Counted from the stretch's first letter, positions 53,683-63,964 are shown. The stretch: DNA of 64,000 nt from Prochlorococcus marinus XMU1404 (GCF_017696175.1 NZ_JAAORE010000002.1:62001-126000); one strand, 5' to 3'. The notes: generated by a model not told the origin, from the letters alone. Numbers and translations are program-made.

Positions 53683-54993
53683 ATGCATATTGTTGTCGTC
53701 GGACTAAGTCATCGCACGGCACCTGTTGAAGTGCGTGAGAAGTTAAGTATTCCTGACCAATCCATAACAGAATCTTTGAAAGCATTAAAAGCTTTCTCTG
53801 AAGTGTTGGAGGTATCAATTTTAAGTACTTGTAATAGGCTAGAAATATATGCGTTAGTAAAAGATAAAAATACTGGTATTTCATCTATTAAAGAATTTAT
53901 ATCAGATTATTCGGGAATTATCTTTGAAGATTTAAATCCACATCTATTTTGCTTTAGGCAAGAAGATGCAGTTTTACATTTGATGAAAGTTTCGGCAGGA
54001 CTCGACAGCCTCGTACTAGGGGAAGGACAAATCCTTTCGCAGGTAAAGAAAATGATGAGATTAGGTCAAGATAATCAGTCTACTGGGCCTATTCTCAATA
54101 GATTATTAACTCAATCTGTTAGTACAGGTAAGAAAGTTAGATCTGAAACAAATTTAGGAACCGGAGCTGTATCAATAAGTTCAGCAGCAGTAGAACTTGC
54201 TCAATTGAAAATTGGACAAGAAAAGGGGTTTGATAATCTTGTTAGTTTGGAATCAGAGAAGGTTCTTGTAGTTGGAGCTGGACGAATGAGTAGGCTTTTA
54301 ATAACGCATTTGAAATCAAAAGGTTGTAATAAACTTATTCTTGTTAATAGAAATATTGATAGAGCATTAAATCTCGCGGAAGACTTCCCGGACTTAGAAA
54401 TCTTTTGTAAAGGGTTAAATGAATTAGATGAAAATATATCAATATCTTCTCTTGTTTTTACTAGTACAGCCTCAGATGTGCCAATAATTGATCTCGCTAG
54501 AATTGAAAAATTAAATTTGAATAATAAACTTAAATTTATTGATATTGGAGTACCGAGAAATATATCTAATGATGTTAAACAACATCAATTTGTAAAATCA
54601 TTTGATGTAGATGACCTACAAGAGGTCGTTTCAAGAAATCAAGAATTTAGGCAGAAAATTGCAAAGGAAGCAGAATCTTTAGTTGAAGAAGAAAGAATCA
54701 TTTTTCTAGAATGGTGGGCAAGTTTAGAGGCTGTTCCAGTCATTAATAAACTTCGATCTGATTTAGAGTTAATCAGAAAAGAGGAATTGCAAAAAGCACT
54801 TAGTAGAATGGGACCTGATTTTTCTGCAAGAGAAAGAAAAGTTGTGGAAGCTCTTACCAAAGGAATTATCAATAAAATACTTCACACACCTGTTACTAAG
54901 TTGAGAAGTCCTCAATCAAGAGAAGAAAGACAAGCTTCTTTAAAAATTGTCGAAAAATTGTTTTCTTTGGAGGATGAGGATAAAAACAACTAA
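53683..54993 (+). CDS. hemA: Glutamyl-tRNA reductase
   Basis: 436 residues. The active-site cysteine is in ILSTCNRLEIYA (Cys50). LDSLVLGEGQILSQVK, the Rossmann VLVVGAGRMSRLLITHL and the dimerisation helix at the C-terminus follow. It converts Glu-tRNA to glutamate-1-semialdehyde, the first committed step of tetrapyrrole and chlorophyll synthesis. Starts shortly after glpX, so a shared transcript is possible. Confidence 0.97.
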   Translation: MHIVVVGLSHRTAPVEVREKLSIPDQSITESLKALKAFSEVLEVSILSTCNRLEIYALVKDKNTGISSIKEFISDYSGIIFEDLNPHLFCFRQEDAVLHLMKVSAGLDSLVLGEGQILSQVKKMMRLGQDNQSTGPILNRLLTQSVSTGKKVRSETNLGTGAVSISSAAVELAQLKIGQEKGFDNLVSLESEKVLVVGAGRMSRLLITHLKSKGCNKLILVNRNIDRALNLAEDFPDLEIFCKGLNELDENISISSLVFTSTASDVPIIDLARIEKLNLNNKLKFIDIGVPRNISNDVKQHQFVKSFDVDDLQEVVSRNQEFRQKIAKEAESLVEEERIIFLEWWASLEAVPVINKLRSDLELIRKEELQKALSRMGPDFSARERKVVEALTKGIINKILHTPVTKLRSPQSREERQASLKIVEKLFSLEDEDKNN

Positions 54994-55123
54994 ATTTATC
55001 TAATTTATATTAAGTTTTTCAAGTGATTTATCGAAATACCTTCGTAAACTGACCATTGCTGTTTCTAAATTTACCCATAATCAGTTACTTTAGTTAGTTG
55101 TATATCTACCTCCATTAGATTGA

Positions 55124-56419
55124 ATGAAGCGTGTGTTAGCCATCATCCTCGGAGGAGGAAAAGGTTCTAGACTTTACCCTTTAACAAAAATGAGGGCGAA
55201 ACCTGCTGTGCCATTGGCCGGTAAGTATCGTTTAATTGATATCCCAATTAGTAATTGTATTAATTCTGGTATAGAAAAAATGTATGTATTGACTCAGTTC
55301 AATAGTGCATCTCTAAATAGACATATAGGAAGAACCTATAATTTAAATGGCCCTTTTGGTCAGGGATTTGTTGAGGTTTTAGCTGCGCAACAGACCCCTG
55401 ATAGTCCAAAGTGGTTTGAAGGTACTGCTGATGCTGTTAGAAAATACCAATGGTTATTTCAAGAATGGGATGTAGACGAATATTTAATATTATCAGGTGA
55501 TCAACTGTATAGGATGGATTACAGTTTATTTGTTCAACATCATAGAGATAATAGAGCTGACTTAACTGTCGCAGCTTTACCAGTTGATGAAGCCCAAGCA
55601 GAAGGTTTTGGCCTCATGAGAACAGATGATTTAGGAAATATAAAAGAGTTCAGTGAAAAGCCTACTGGAGAGAAGCTGAAGGCAATGGCAGTAGATACTT
55701 CCAAATTTGGATTAAGTATTGAGTCTGCTGCAGAAAAACCCTACCTTGCCTCTATGGGTATCTATGTATTTAGTAGAAATACTCTTTTCGATCTTCTAAA
55801 TAAATTTCCTAGTTATACTGATTTTGGTAAGGACATAATTCCTGAATCACTTAAAAGAGGCGATACTCTCAAAAGTTATGTATTTGATGATTATTGGGAA
55901 GATATCGGAACCATTGGTGCGTTCTTTGAGTCAAACCTTGCATTAACTGAGCAACCAAAACCTCCATTTAGTTTTTATGATGAGAAATTCCCAATTTATA
56001 CAAGACCTAGATTTCTTCCTCCTTCTAAACTTGTAGATGCTCAAATTACTGATTCAATAGTCTGTGAAGGTACAATCTTGAAGTCATGCAGTATTTTGCA
56101 TTGTGTTTTGGGTGTTAGGAGCAGGATTGAAAGTGATTCTGTTCTTGAGGATACTCTTGTAATGGGTGCCGATTTTTTTGAATCGCCTGAAGAGAGGATT
56201 GAATTAAGAAAAGGAGGCGGAACACCTCTTGGAGTAGGTGAAGGAACTACTGTAAAAAGAGCAATTCTTGATAAGAATACAAGGATTGGTGATAATGTCG
56301 TGATTATTAATAAAGATCGAGTAGAAGAAGCAGATAAGCCAGAATTAGGCTTCTACATAAGAAATGGAATTGTTGTAGTAGTTAAAAACGCAACTATTGC
56401 AGACGGAACTGTTATTTAG
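55124..56419 (+). CDS. glgC: Glucose-1-phosphate adenylyltransferase
   Basis: 431 residues. [12 protein letters not shown] carries the nucleotide-binding loop, with [20 protein letters not shown] and the regulatory and catalytic [12 protein letters not shown] and [12 protein letters not shown] left-handed beta-helix C-terminus includes [15 protein letters not shown]. It commits carbon to glycogen by making ADP-glucose. It opens a carbon-storage and sugar-oxidation block (glgC, gnd, pgl). Confidence 0.96.
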   Translation: MKRVLAIILGGGKGSRLYPLTKMRAKPAVPLAGKYRLIDIPISNCINSGIEKMYVLTQFNSASLNRHIGRTYNLNGPFGQGFVEVLAAQQTPDSPKWFEGTADAVRKYQWLFQEWDVDEYLILSGDQLYRMDYSLFVQHHRDNRADLTVAALPVDEAQAEGFGLMRTDDLGNIKEFSEKPTGEKLKAMAVDTSKFGLSIESAAEKPYLASMGIYVFSRNTLFDLLNKFPSYTDFGKDIIPESLKRGDTLKSYVFDDYWEDIGTIGAFFESNLALTEQPKPPFSFYDEKFPIYTRPRFLPPSKLVDAQITDSIVCEGTILKSCSILHCVLGVRSRIESDSVLEDTLVMGADFFESPEERIELRKGGGTPLGVGEGTTVKRAILDKNTRIGDNVVIINKDRVEEADKPELGFYIRNGIVVVVKNATIADGTVI

Positions 56420-56513
56420 ATCTTTTCGATCATTTTTCGCTGACATAAGTATTTTTTTTGAGCAATTTTGTTGAGTTGCAGGCACACTATATTTATTGAG
56501 TTTTTTAATTTTT

Positions 56514-57932
56514 ATGTCCAAGGCACATTTCGGTTTAATCGGTCTTGGTGTTATGGGCGAAAATTTAGTTCTTAACGCAGAGAGAAATGGATTTTCTAGT
56601 GTGGTTTTTAATAGAACTTACTCAAAAACTGAAGAATTTTTGCAAGGTCGAGGCTTTGGTAAGAATATAGCGGGAGCTGAAACTCTTCAAGAATTTGTTA
56701 ATAAGCTTGAGAGACCTAGAAGAATTCTAATGATGGTAAAAGCCGGATCCGCAACAGATGCTGTTATAGACAATATTTCTGGATATCTCGAAGAAGGAGA
56801 TTTATTAATAGATGGCGGTAATTCTCAATTTAAAGATACAGAAAGAAGGGTAAAAACTCTTGAAAGTAAAAGTTTTGGATACATTGGAATGGGAGTATCT
56901 GGTGGTGCCAAAGGTGCTCTTGAAGGTCCAAGTATGATGCCTGGAGGTACTAAGGCTTCATATGATGCGATAGAAAGTTTATTAACTAAAATGGCTGCCA
57001 AAGTTGAAGACGGACCATGTGTAGCATATGTAGGACCAGGAGGTTCAGGTCATTTTGTGAAAACTGTTCATAACGGAATTGAATATGGAATTGAGCAAAT
57101 ACTTGCAGAAGCTTATGACCTTATGAAGAGAGTCAAACATATGAATGGACAGCAGATGTCAGAGGTATTTGGTATTTGGAATAATACTGATGAATTAGCT
57201 TCTTATCTTGTTGAGATAACGGAGATTTGTCTAAATACAAAAGATGAGATTACTGGAGATGATGTTGTTGAGAAAATATTAGATAAAGCTGGCCAGAAAG
57301 GTACTGGGTTATGGACTGTTGTAAGTGCTTTAGAACTTGGCGTATCAGTACCAACTATATATGCATCTTTAAATGCAAGAGTAATGAGTTCTTTAAAAGA
57401 TCAACGTAGTGAGATTGAAAAAACTATTCCAAGCAAAGAGATAGAGGATTTTGATTTAGGAAATATATCGGATGGAATGAAACCTTTATTTGATGCTGTA
57501 GTCCTTGCCACAATAGCTAGCTATGCCCAAGGTATGGATATTTTAAGAGAAGCATCTTCAGTATATAATTATGGTTTGAATATGCCTTCTATTGCTCAAA
57601 TATGGAAAGGTGGTTGCATAATTAGATCGAAATTATTGAGTAAAATTCAAGATGCTTATAAAAATGACCCTAATCTAAAAAATTTAATTTTTGATGATTG
57701 GTTTAATAATGAAATAGCTACAAGATTAGATAACTTAGCCAATGTAGTTTCCTCATCTACAAAAGCTGGTATACCAGTTCCATGTCTATCCAGTACTTTA
57801 GATTATTTGAATAGTTACAGAACCAATAGACTTCCTCAGAATTTAGTTCAGGCAATGAGAGATTGTTTCGGCTCACATACATATGAAAGAATTGATAAGG
57901 AAGGTAGTTTTCATACTGAATGGATGAAATGA
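56514..57932 (+). CDS. gnd: 6-phosphogluconate dehydrogenase (decarboxylating)
   Basis: 472 residues from the ATG at 56514; a TTG at 56496 adds six residues that do not fit the family. The NADP-binding GLGVMGENLVLNAE is followed by the catalytic GVSGGAKGALEGPSMMPGG and FVKTVHNGIEYG. It is the third oxidative pentose phosphate step, giving ribulose-5-phosphate and NADPH. The stop overlaps the ATG of pgl by 4 bases. Confidence 0.96.
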   Translation: MSKAHFGLIGLGVMGENLVLNAERNGFSSVVFNRTYSKTEEFLQGRGFGKNIAGAETLQEFVNKLERPRRILMMVKAGSATDAVIDNISGYLEEGDLLIDGGNSQFKDTERRVKTLESKSFGYIGMGVSGGAKGALEGPSMMPGGTKASYDAIESLLTKMAAKVEDGPCVAYVGPGGSGHFVKTVHNGIEYGIEQILAEAYDLMKRVKHMNGQQMSEVFGIWNNTDELASYLVEITEICLNTKDEITGDDVVEKILDKAGQKGTGLWTVVSALELGVSVPTIYASLNARVMSSLKDQRSEIEKTIPSKEIEDFDLGNISDGMKPLFDAVVLATIASYAQGMDILREASSVYNYGLNMPSIAQIWKGGCIIRSKLLSKIQDAYKNDPNLKNLIFDDWFNNEIATRLDNLANVVSSSTKAGIPVPCLSSTLDYLNSYRTNRLPQNLVQAMRDCFGSHTYERIDKEGSFHTEWMK

Positions 57933-58657
57933 TTGAAAAGGTTAAAAATGGATATACCCTTAATATTTACAAAGACAAGTTAGAACTATCAACAGCGGTT
58001 TTTAAGTTTATTGAAATTCAAATTATTCATACTTTAAAAAATAAAGACAGATTCAAATTTTGTGTAAGTGGAGGCTCAACCCCTAAATCTGTGTATCAGC
58101 TTTTATCAAAATGTGATCTTAGATGGGATATGGTTGATGTCTTTTTAGGAGACGAAAGATGTGTTGATCCAAATTCAGAATTAAGTAACTCGCTAATGTT
58201 GAAAAATTCATTGTTAACTAATTTTGGATCTAAAGCTTTTTTTTATGAGATTTTTAATGATTTAAAGGCTGATGATGAAGTTACAAAAAATCAATTTATT
58301 TCTAAATTATTTGAAAAATGTGGATCAAACCCTCCAACATTTGATTTAACATTATTAGGTCTTGGAGACGATGGTCATACAGCTTCACTATTCCCTTATC
58401 AAAAAAATAATAATGTAGATGATTTTGTGATTTTTAATGAAGGTAAAGGATTAAAAAGAATTTCATTAACTCCAAAGGTCCTTTCAGCCTCATCAAAGAT
58501 AGTATTTTTAGTTAGTGGTGCCAATAAAAGAATTGCCCTTGATAGGTTACTAGATGATAAAGAGCCACCAGATAGAACACCATCAAAATTAATAAAATCC
58601 ATAAATCAAATTTCAATATTTTGTGATCAGGAATCAGCAAAAGAATTAGAAATTTAG
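57929..58657 (+). CDS. pgl: 6-phosphogluconolactonase
   Basis: 242 residues from the ATG at 57929, which overlaps the gnd stop (ATGA); an ATG at 57920 is an alternative. Motifs: VSGGSTPKSVYQLL, FLGDERCVDPNS, TLLGLGDDGHTASLFP and GANKR. The enzyme hydrolyses the lactone made by glucose-6-phosphate dehydrogenase, whose gene (zwf) is not in this window. Coupling to gnd is typical of a pathway operon. Confidence 0.93.
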   Translation: MIEKVKNGYTLNIYKDKLELSTAVFKFIEIQIIHTLKNKDRFKFCVSGGSTPKSVYQLLSKCDLRWDMVDVFLGDERCVDPNSELSNSLMLKNSLLTNFGSKAFFYEIFNDLKADDEVTKNQFISKLFEKCGSNPPTFDLTLLGLGDDGHTASLFPYQKNNNVDDFVIFNEGKGLKRISLTPKVLSASSKIVFLVSGANKRIALDRLLDDKEPPDRTPSKLIKSINQISIFCDQESAKELEI

Positions 58658-58687
58658 TTAAAGTCTGTTAATGATTTAAATTATTTA

Positions 58688-59236
58688 ATGAGTAATAAAA
58701 AATTTTTATTCCAGAAAATGGAGTTTAATGGTTGGAAAACATTAAATGATACTGTTATGGGCGGATCAAGTTCAGCTTTCTGTGAGTTTTCAAATTCTGG
58801 TCTGTTATTAAAGGGTGATATTGTCGAGAAAGCAGGAGGATTTGTTAGTTGTAGATCGCCTATTTATAAACCCTCTTTAAACTTATCTGAATATTTATCC
58901 TTCGAATTAAATATTGATGGACAGGGAAGAACTTTTAAATTTGCTGTCGCTTGTGAAGATGATCTTCTTGGACTAACCGAATTTATTCCTGGTGGTCTTA
59001 GATGGATTAAATCATTCCCAACAAAAAAATTTGGAACAACTAATGTTCAAATCCCCTTTAGTGAGCTAAAACCTTCAGTAAGAGCTAATAAGGTACGGTT
59101 CCCATTTAAATTTAAGCCATCTAAAATTAAGAGATTGCAACTACTACACTCTAAGTTTGGTGATGATGGATTACTTAATAATGAATTTAAACAGGGTTCC
59201 ATAAAAGTTTTAATTAAATCAATAAGTGTTATTTGA
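58688..59236 (+). CDS. CIA30 family protein (complex I intermediate-associated)
   Basis: 182 residues. The CIA30 fold hallmarks are FNGWKTLNDTVMGGSSSAFC, then GGFVSCRSPI, LSFELNIDGQGRTFKFAV and VQIPFSELKPS. CIA30 proteins are linked to NADH dehydrogenase assembly in mitochondria and to NDH-type or cytochrome-related assembly proposals in cyanobacteria; that role here is unproven. It is cytosolic or peripheral. The last 11 bases overlap the next gene. Confidence 0.86.
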   Translation: MSNKKFLFQKMEFNGWKTLNDTVMGGSSSAFCEFSNSGLLLKGDIVEKAGGFVSCRSPIYKPSLNLSEYLSFELNIDGQGRTFKFAVACEDDLLGLTEFIPGGLRWIKSFPTKKFGTTNVQIPFSELKPSVRANKVRFPFKFKPSKIKRLQLLHSKFGDDGLLNNEFKQGSIKVLIKSISVI

Positions 59237-59612
59237 AAATCCATTTAAAAATATAGAGAGCTTAATCGCTAAGTCAGCAGATTTAACAAATAAACCTTTT
59301 GTGCATTCTGTCGTAAAAATAAATGGTGAATACGAAATCGAAGAAGAAGATATTGATTTGACGGTTAATATCTTATGTCGAGATAAAGAAGGTAAAAGAT
59401 TAGAAATTTACGATCTTGAATTAGAACTTTTTAAATCAAATAAAGAGTTAGTTTTAGTTATCTCTAAGCTTAATTTCCCTGATGAACCAATATTATGGTT
59501 TGGAGTTAAAACATTGTGGATGAATAGTAATAATGGGAAAAAATGCAACTCACCAAAATACAGTGCTAGATTGGAAAACTTAGCAAATAGGATAAAAAGC
59601 TTTATTGATTAA
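59226..59612 (+). CDS. Hypothetical protein downstream of the CIA30 gene
   Basis: 128 residues with a GTG start overlapping the CIA30 stop by 11 bases, which suggests translational coupling. Soluble, beta-rich in the middle (IEEEDIDLTVNILCRDKEG, then LELELFKSNKELVLVIS) with a conserved-looking PILWFGVKTLWMNSN. No family recognised. It converges with ilvD across about 20 bases. Confidence 0.65.
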   Translation: MLFENPFKNIESLIAKSADLTNKPFVHSVVKINGEYEIEEEDIDLTVNILCRDKEGKRLEIYDLELELFKSNKELVLVISKLNFPDEPILWFGVKTLWMNSNNGKKCNSPKYSARLENLANRIKSFID

Positions 59613-59633
59613 GAAAATAAACTTTAAGCTGAT

Positions 59634-61307
59634 CTATAAATCAGTAACAGCTCCTAAACTTGATGTGCTTACGATTTTCGAATATTTTGAAAGTATCCCT
59701 CTTTTGTATTTTGGTGTAGGTCTTACCCAATCTTTTTTTCTTTTTTCTAATTCTTCGTCAGATAAATCAACTTTAATTAGTTGCTTTACAGCATCTACTG
59801 TAATTAAATCACCTTGTTTTATAAGAGCAATATTTCCGCCAACAGCAGCCTCTGGGGCTATATGACCCACAACCAGACCATAAGTGCCCCCGCTAAATCT
59901 ACCATCGGTAATTAAAGCTACCTTCTCTCCGAGGCCTTGACCAACAATTGCAGATGTTGGAGCTAACATCTCTCTCATACCTGGTCCTCCTACAGGTCCT
60001 TCATTTCTAATAACAACAACATCACCAGCTTTGATATCATTATTCAATATAGATTTTAAACAATCCTCTTCACTTTCAAAAATCTTTGCTGGACCTGTTA
60101 ATACAGGGTTTTTTACTCCGCTAATTTTGGCTACGGAACCTTCGCTCGCTAAATTACCTTTTAATATCGCTAGGTGTCCTTTTTTATAAAGAGGGTTATT
60201 TATATCTCTTATGACATTTTGATTTGTTGCAGGCTTATCTGGAATATTCTGTAAGTATTCTGAGATTGTTTTCCCTTCAATATTTTTGCAATCGCCATGA
60301 ATTAATCCTGCATTCAAAAGTATTTTCATTACTTGTGGAATCCCACCAGCATTATGAAGATCCACCGTCACAAATTTACCACTCGGTTTAAGGTCACAAA
60401 TAACGGGTACTTTTTGTCTGATTCTCTCAAAATCATTAATGTTGATATCTATTCCTGCAGTATTTGCAATGGCTAAGATGTGCAAAACCGCATTTGTTGA
60501 TCCTCCAATTGCCATAATTACTGATATTGCATTTTCAAATGCTTTCTTAGTCATTAGGTCTAGAGGTCTTATGTCTTTTTCTATTGCAGATACTAATATC
60601 TCAGCACTTTTATCTGCACTTAGTTCTTTTTCAAGATCTTCAGCAGCCATAGTGGAACTGTGAGGAAGACTTAACCCTAATACTTCAATAACTGCAGACA
60701 TTGTATTAGCTGTAAACATCCCTCCACAGCTACCAGCACCAGGAATACAATTTTTCTCAACTTGGATTAGCCTTTCTTCATTAATTTTGCCTGATGTTAA
60801 TTGTCCAACAGCTTCAAATGCACTAACAACAGTAAGATCTTCTCCATTCAACTTTCCAGGTTTTATTGTCCCTCCATAAATGAAAATTGAGGGAATATTC
60901 ATTCTTGCAATCGCTATCATGGCACCTGGCATATTTTTGTCACATCCACCTATAGCAAGCACTCCATCCATACTCTGAGCATTGCATGCTGTTTCAATTG
61001 AATCAGCAATAACTTCTCTTGAAACTAGTGAATATTTCATGCCCTCTGTTCCCATAGAAATACCATCACTTACTGTTATCGTTCCAAACATCTGAGGCAT
61101 CCCACCTGATCTTTTTATTGATTCTTCAGCTTTGAGTGCTAGCTTATTTAAACCTATATTGCATGGTGTTATGGTGCTGTATCCATTTGCAACTCCAATA
61201 ATAGGTTTATTAAAATCTTCATCATTAAATCCAACAGCTCTTAACATCGATCTGTTAGGGGATCTTTGCACACCTTGGGTTATTGCAGATGATCTGAGTT
61301 TATTCAT
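59634..61307 (-). CDS. ilvD: Dihydroxy-acid dehydratase
   Basis: 557 residues. It has [15 protein letters not shown] near the start, [14 protein letters not shown] and [15 protein letters not shown] with the cluster-ligating cysteines, and the C-terminal [19 protein letters not shown]. The cysteine spacing fits an iron-sulfur-dependent enzyme of branched-chain amino acid synthesis. The frame on the opposite strand near 59605-59865 is a shadow of this gene. Confidence 0.97.
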   Translation of the reverse strand: MNKLRSSAITQGVQRSPNRSMLRAVGFNDEDFNKPIIGVANGYSTITPCNIGLNKLALKAEESIKRSGGMPQMFGTITVSDGISMGTEGMKYSLVSREVIADSIETACNAQSMDGVLAIGGCDKNMPGAMIAIARMNIPSIFIYGGTIKPGKLNGEDLTVVSAFEAVGQLTSGKINEERLIQVEKNCIPGAGSCGGMFTANTMSAVIEVLGLSLPHSSTMAAEDLEKELSADKSAEILVSAIEKDIRPLDLMTKKAFENAISVIMAIGGSTNAVLHILAIANTAGIDININDFERIRQKVPVICDLKPSGKFVTVDLHNAGGIPQVMKILLNAGLIHGDCKNIEGKTISEYLQNIPDKPATNQNVIRDINNPLYKKGHLAILKGNLASEGSVAKISGVKNPVLTGPAKIFESEEDCLKSILNNDIKAGDVVVIRNEGPVGGPGMREMLAPTSAIVGQGLGEKVALITDGRFSGGTYGLVVGHIAPEAAVGGNIALIKQGDLITVDAVKQLIKVDLSDEELEKRKKDWVRPTPKYKRGILSKYSKIVSTSSLGAVTDL

Positions 61308-61330
61308 ATTATTTGAGAACCTTTTTTATT

Positions 61331-61621
61331 CTATTGCCCCAACTCTTCAAGTTGCTTCCTCACATCAGCAATTGCAGAATTAAGTTTCTCAACTTTCTTC
61401 TCCAGATTCTCTCCTTCAACTTCATTTATCTTTTCATTTGAATCAATCGCTTCAGAGCCATCTTGAATTCTAGAGGAATACATCATTGCTTTTTGTTTCT
61501 TTTCCTCCTTTCTTTTGTCTGCTTCGGATATTAACCACCATGCTAGACCTGCTGCTCCAATAAAAGCACCGCTTATTAATGATAAAAGATTATTTGAAGA
61601 CGAATCTCTGTATTCAGACAT
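61331..61621 (-). CDS. Small anchored coiled-coil protein
   Basis: 96 residues. A hydrophobic segment (LLSLISGAFIGAAGLAWWLI, residues about 12-31) is followed by a basic linker (EADKRKEEKKQKA) and an acidic C-terminal helix (KKVEKLNSAIADVRKQLEEL) with heptad spacing. It is transcribed in the same direction as ilvD, 23 bases upstream of it. Function unknown. Confidence 0.65.
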   Translation of the reverse strand: MSEYRDSSSNNLLSLISGAFIGAAGLAWWLISEADKRKEEKKQKAMMYSSRIQDGSEAIDSNEKINEVEGENLEKKVEKLNSAIADVRKQLEELGQ

Positions 61622-61650
61622 TGGTAAAATATTTACTCCTATATTCTATA

Positions 61651-62268
61651 TTAGTTATTATCTTGAAATATAGTACTTAAACGCAATAAAGGATTCCCAA
61701 TACCCGGTACCAATAATTTTGTGTTTTCATCTTCCTCATCTATGCAAGAGGTGTAGATTACCTGATTAGGGAATAATTTGCCAATTTCATTTAACCCTTT
61801 ATTTGAGCAAATAGCAGTTATTAACAAAATCCTATTGGAATCAACACCTAATTTCTTTAATTTAATTAAAGTTTCTAATGTTGCTGATGTTGTCGTTATT
61901 TGTTCAGAATAAAATAAAACTCCTTCATTTGAGTCAATAGTCTTAGGTAGTTCTCCCAATGAAAGTGTTGAATTAGGAATTACTTCTTTAGATCCAAACC
62001 AAAGAGATAACCCTTCGGGCAACATTGCGAGCACTTTTATTGGATAATCATTATTAATAAAAAATCCATCTGCTTCCCCATTATCAGTATTTACTCTCTC
62101 TTTTTTATATGGCAGCCAATTACGTAATGCTTCATATGTAAGCCATTTACCTAATTGTTCATATCCTGTTGAGTACAAAATGTTTGGAGTATTTTTTTCT
62201 CGCAATATTGAAAGCCAATGTTTTATTAATGGATGAGGAGGAACAATTACCTTTAGTGACATTGCCAT
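61651..62268 (-). CDS. Uracil phosphoribosyltransferase-like protein with a degenerate PRPP loop
   Basis: 205 residues. The architecture follows Upp: HPLIKHWLSILREKNTPNI near the N-terminus, LTYEALRNWLPYKKE, and a C-terminal YTSCIDEEDENTKLLVPGIG matching 'YTAAID..LNE..YIVPGLGD'. Where Upp has the PRPP loop (VDPMLATGGSA), this protein reads LFYSEQITTTSATLETL, so the aspartate and glycines are lost. It is probably not an active phosphoribosyltransferase; a regulatory or binding role is possible. It starts at ATG 62268. Confidence 0.8.
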   Translation of the reverse strand: MAMSLKVIVPPHPLIKHWLSILREKNTPNILYSTGYEQLGKWLTYEALRNWLPYKKERVNTDNGEADGFFINNDYPIKVLAMLPEGLSLWFGSKEVIPNSTLSLGELPKTIDSNEGVLFYSEQITTTSATLETLIKLKKLGVDSNRILLITAICSNKGLNEIGKLFPNQVIYTSCIDEEDENTKLLVPGIGNPLLRLSTIFQDNN

Positions 62269-62331
62269 ATATTTTCCTTTAAGATACTCTTACAAACTTT
62301 AAATACTTAAGTTCTAAAATACAGTCTTATT

Positions 62332-62844
62332 ATGATTAAATCAATTGTTTTCCCCTCACTAAAGAATGCTTTAATTACTTTGTTATTCGTTGGAATTTTA
62401 TTTTTTAATTCTGTAAATTCTGCATGGGCTAAAAGACCTCCAGAAATTAGAAACCAACAAGACCTTAATTTAGAGCCAGATATGCATGGTCAAGATTTAA
62501 GCGGTAACGAATACGTTAAGTTTGATTTGAATGGGTTTAATTTCAGTGAAAGTAATTTAGAAGGCGCGGTATTCAATAATAGTAAATTGCAAAACTCAAA
62601 GTTTACTGGAGCCAATTTAAGAGATGCACTAGCTTATGCAACAGACTTTACAGATGCAGATCTTTCGGATGTTAATTTTACAAATGCTTTATTAATGGAA
62701 AGTAATTTTGAAGGAGCAAAAATAGATGGTGCAGATTTTACTGATGCTGTTCTTAGTCGTACACAACAAAAACAATTATGTGCAATTGCTAATGGCACAA
62801 ATACTTCTACAGGAGAGAGTACAGAATATAGCCTAGGTTGTTAA
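62332..62844 (+). CDS. Exported pentapeptide-repeat protein
   Basis: 170 residues. The N-terminal signal peptide (KNALITLLFVGILFFNSVNS, cleavage near SAWA) directs export, likely to the thylakoid lumen. The middle holds about a dozen A(D/N)LxX pentapeptides (NLEGAVF, NLRDALAYATDFTDA and so on), forming a right-handed quadrilateral beta-helix. The tail has two cysteines (LCAIANG, YSLGC) that may pair. Lumenal proteins of this kind are common in cyanobacteria; function unknown. Confidence 0.88.
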   Translation: MIKSIVFPSLKNALITLLFVGILFFNSVNSAWAKRPPEIRNQQDLNLEPDMHGQDLSGNEYVKFDLNGFNFSESNLEGAVFNNSKLQNSKFTGANLRDALAYATDFTDADLSDVNFTNALLMESNFEGAKIDGADFTDAVLSRTQQKQLCAIANGTNTSTGESTEYSLGC

Positions 62845-62853
62845 TCATTAAGG

Positions 62854-63918
62854 ATGAAAAAAAAAATACCAGTAATAGTTGTTTCCGGTTTTCTTGGTTC
62901 AGGTAAAACAACTTTTCTTAGATATTTGTTAAAGGAAAGTAATAAAAAATTCGGTTTAATAATCAATGAATTTGGTGATGTTGGAATTGACGGTGATTTA
63001 ATTAAAAGTTGCGATAGATGTGATGAAACAGAAGAAGAATGCGTAATCGAATTAAATAATGGATGTTTATGTTGTACTGTTCAAGATGATTTTGTTCCAT
63101 CAATAAAAGCTCTTCTAGAATTTAATCCTACTATTGAATCAATAATTATCGAAACAAGTGGCTTGGCACTTCCAATTCCCTTAATTCAAGCACTTAACTG
63201 GCCTGAAATTAGGTCTTCCATATACCTTGATGTAGTAGTTGGTATCGTTAATGGAGAGTCAATGCTTAATGGTTCACCAATTAATGATCTTAATAAAATA
63301 ACAAAACAATATAATGATACGTTTAAAATTGATCATAACGCCGATATTGAAGAACTTTTTGAGGAACAACTTGAAGTCTCTGATATCGTTTTAGTCTCTA
63401 GATCAGATATCTTAAATGATCATCAGTTTGATGTTGTAAAAAATAAAATCCAAGGAAGTCTGAACTCATCTACACCTGTCCTTAAATCCAAGAATGGCAA
63501 AATTGATTTAAATTATCTATTTGACTTTAACTTTAAAAAGGAGACTTATAAAGAATTTTTAACGGAAGAACATGACCATAATCATGTTGAGCTTGTATCA
63601 GATTCAATTAAATTAAATTATTTCCTTGAAAAAAATGACTTTGAAAAAGAGATGTCAAAAATCTTGGATGAATTAAACATTCTTCGAATAAAAGGACGTA
63701 TTTGGATACCAAACAAATCATTGCCTTTACAAATACAAATAGTTGGAAAAAAAATTAATACTTGGTTTGAAGAAGCTCCCATCAATTGTTGGAAACCAAT
63801 TGATAATGCTGGTCTTGAATTAGTAATAATTTCCTTTGATGAAAAATCGATAAAAATTTTGGAAAAAAAATTTAAAGAGAAATTTAAGATTTTAAATGAC
63901 CCAATAATACCAATTTGA
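62854..63918 (+). CDS. CobW/COG0523 family GTPase
   Basis: 354 residues. Walker A GFLGSGKTT at 12-20, NEFGDVGIDGDLI, the metal-binding ELNNGCLCCTV (CxCC) and the G4 region LVSRSD. A CobW C-terminal domain follows. A His-rich loop (EEHDHNHVEL) lies between them. An upstream CDRCDETEEECV adds an extra cysteine pair. Members act as metal chaperones or in cobalamin synthesis. The subgroup here resembles the cobalamin-type CobW but the metal is unproven. Confidence 0.85.
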   Translation: MKKKIPVIVVSGFLGSGKTTFLRYLLKESNKKFGLIINEFGDVGIDGDLIKSCDRCDETEEECVIELNNGCLCCTVQDDFVPSIKALLEFNPTIESIIIETSGLALPIPLIQALNWPEIRSSIYLDVVVGIVNGESMLNGSPINDLNKITKQYNDTFKIDHNADIEELFEEQLEVSDIVLVSRSDILNDHQFDVVKNKIQGSLNSSTPVLKSKNGKIDLNYLFDFNFKKETYKEFLTEEHDHNHVELVSDSIKLNYFLEKNDFEKEMSKILDELNILRIKGRIWIPNKSLPLQIQIVGKKINTWFEEAPINCWKPIDNAGLELVIISFDEKSIKILEKKFKEKFKILNDPIIPI

Positions 63919-63960
63919 CTTTATAGTTAGCTGTCGGGATACTTACTACAGTAGAAAGTC
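63917..63960 (+). repeat. Short inverted repeat after cobW
   Basis: GACTTT (63917-63922) and AAAGTC (63955-63960) are complementary and enclose CTGT/ACAG, giving a possible two-step hairpin just before the last gene. It may be a leader or a promoter region; the function is open. Confidence 0.3.
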
Positions 63961-63964
63961 GTAA

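Noticed and set aside
53681-53884. Minus-strand frame over the start of hemA
   Set aside because: Overlaps the catalytic Cys region of hemA; a shadow frame.
59605-59865. Plus-strand 86-codon frame at the end of ilvD
   Set aside because: Antisense to the conserved C-terminus of dihydroxy-acid dehydratase.
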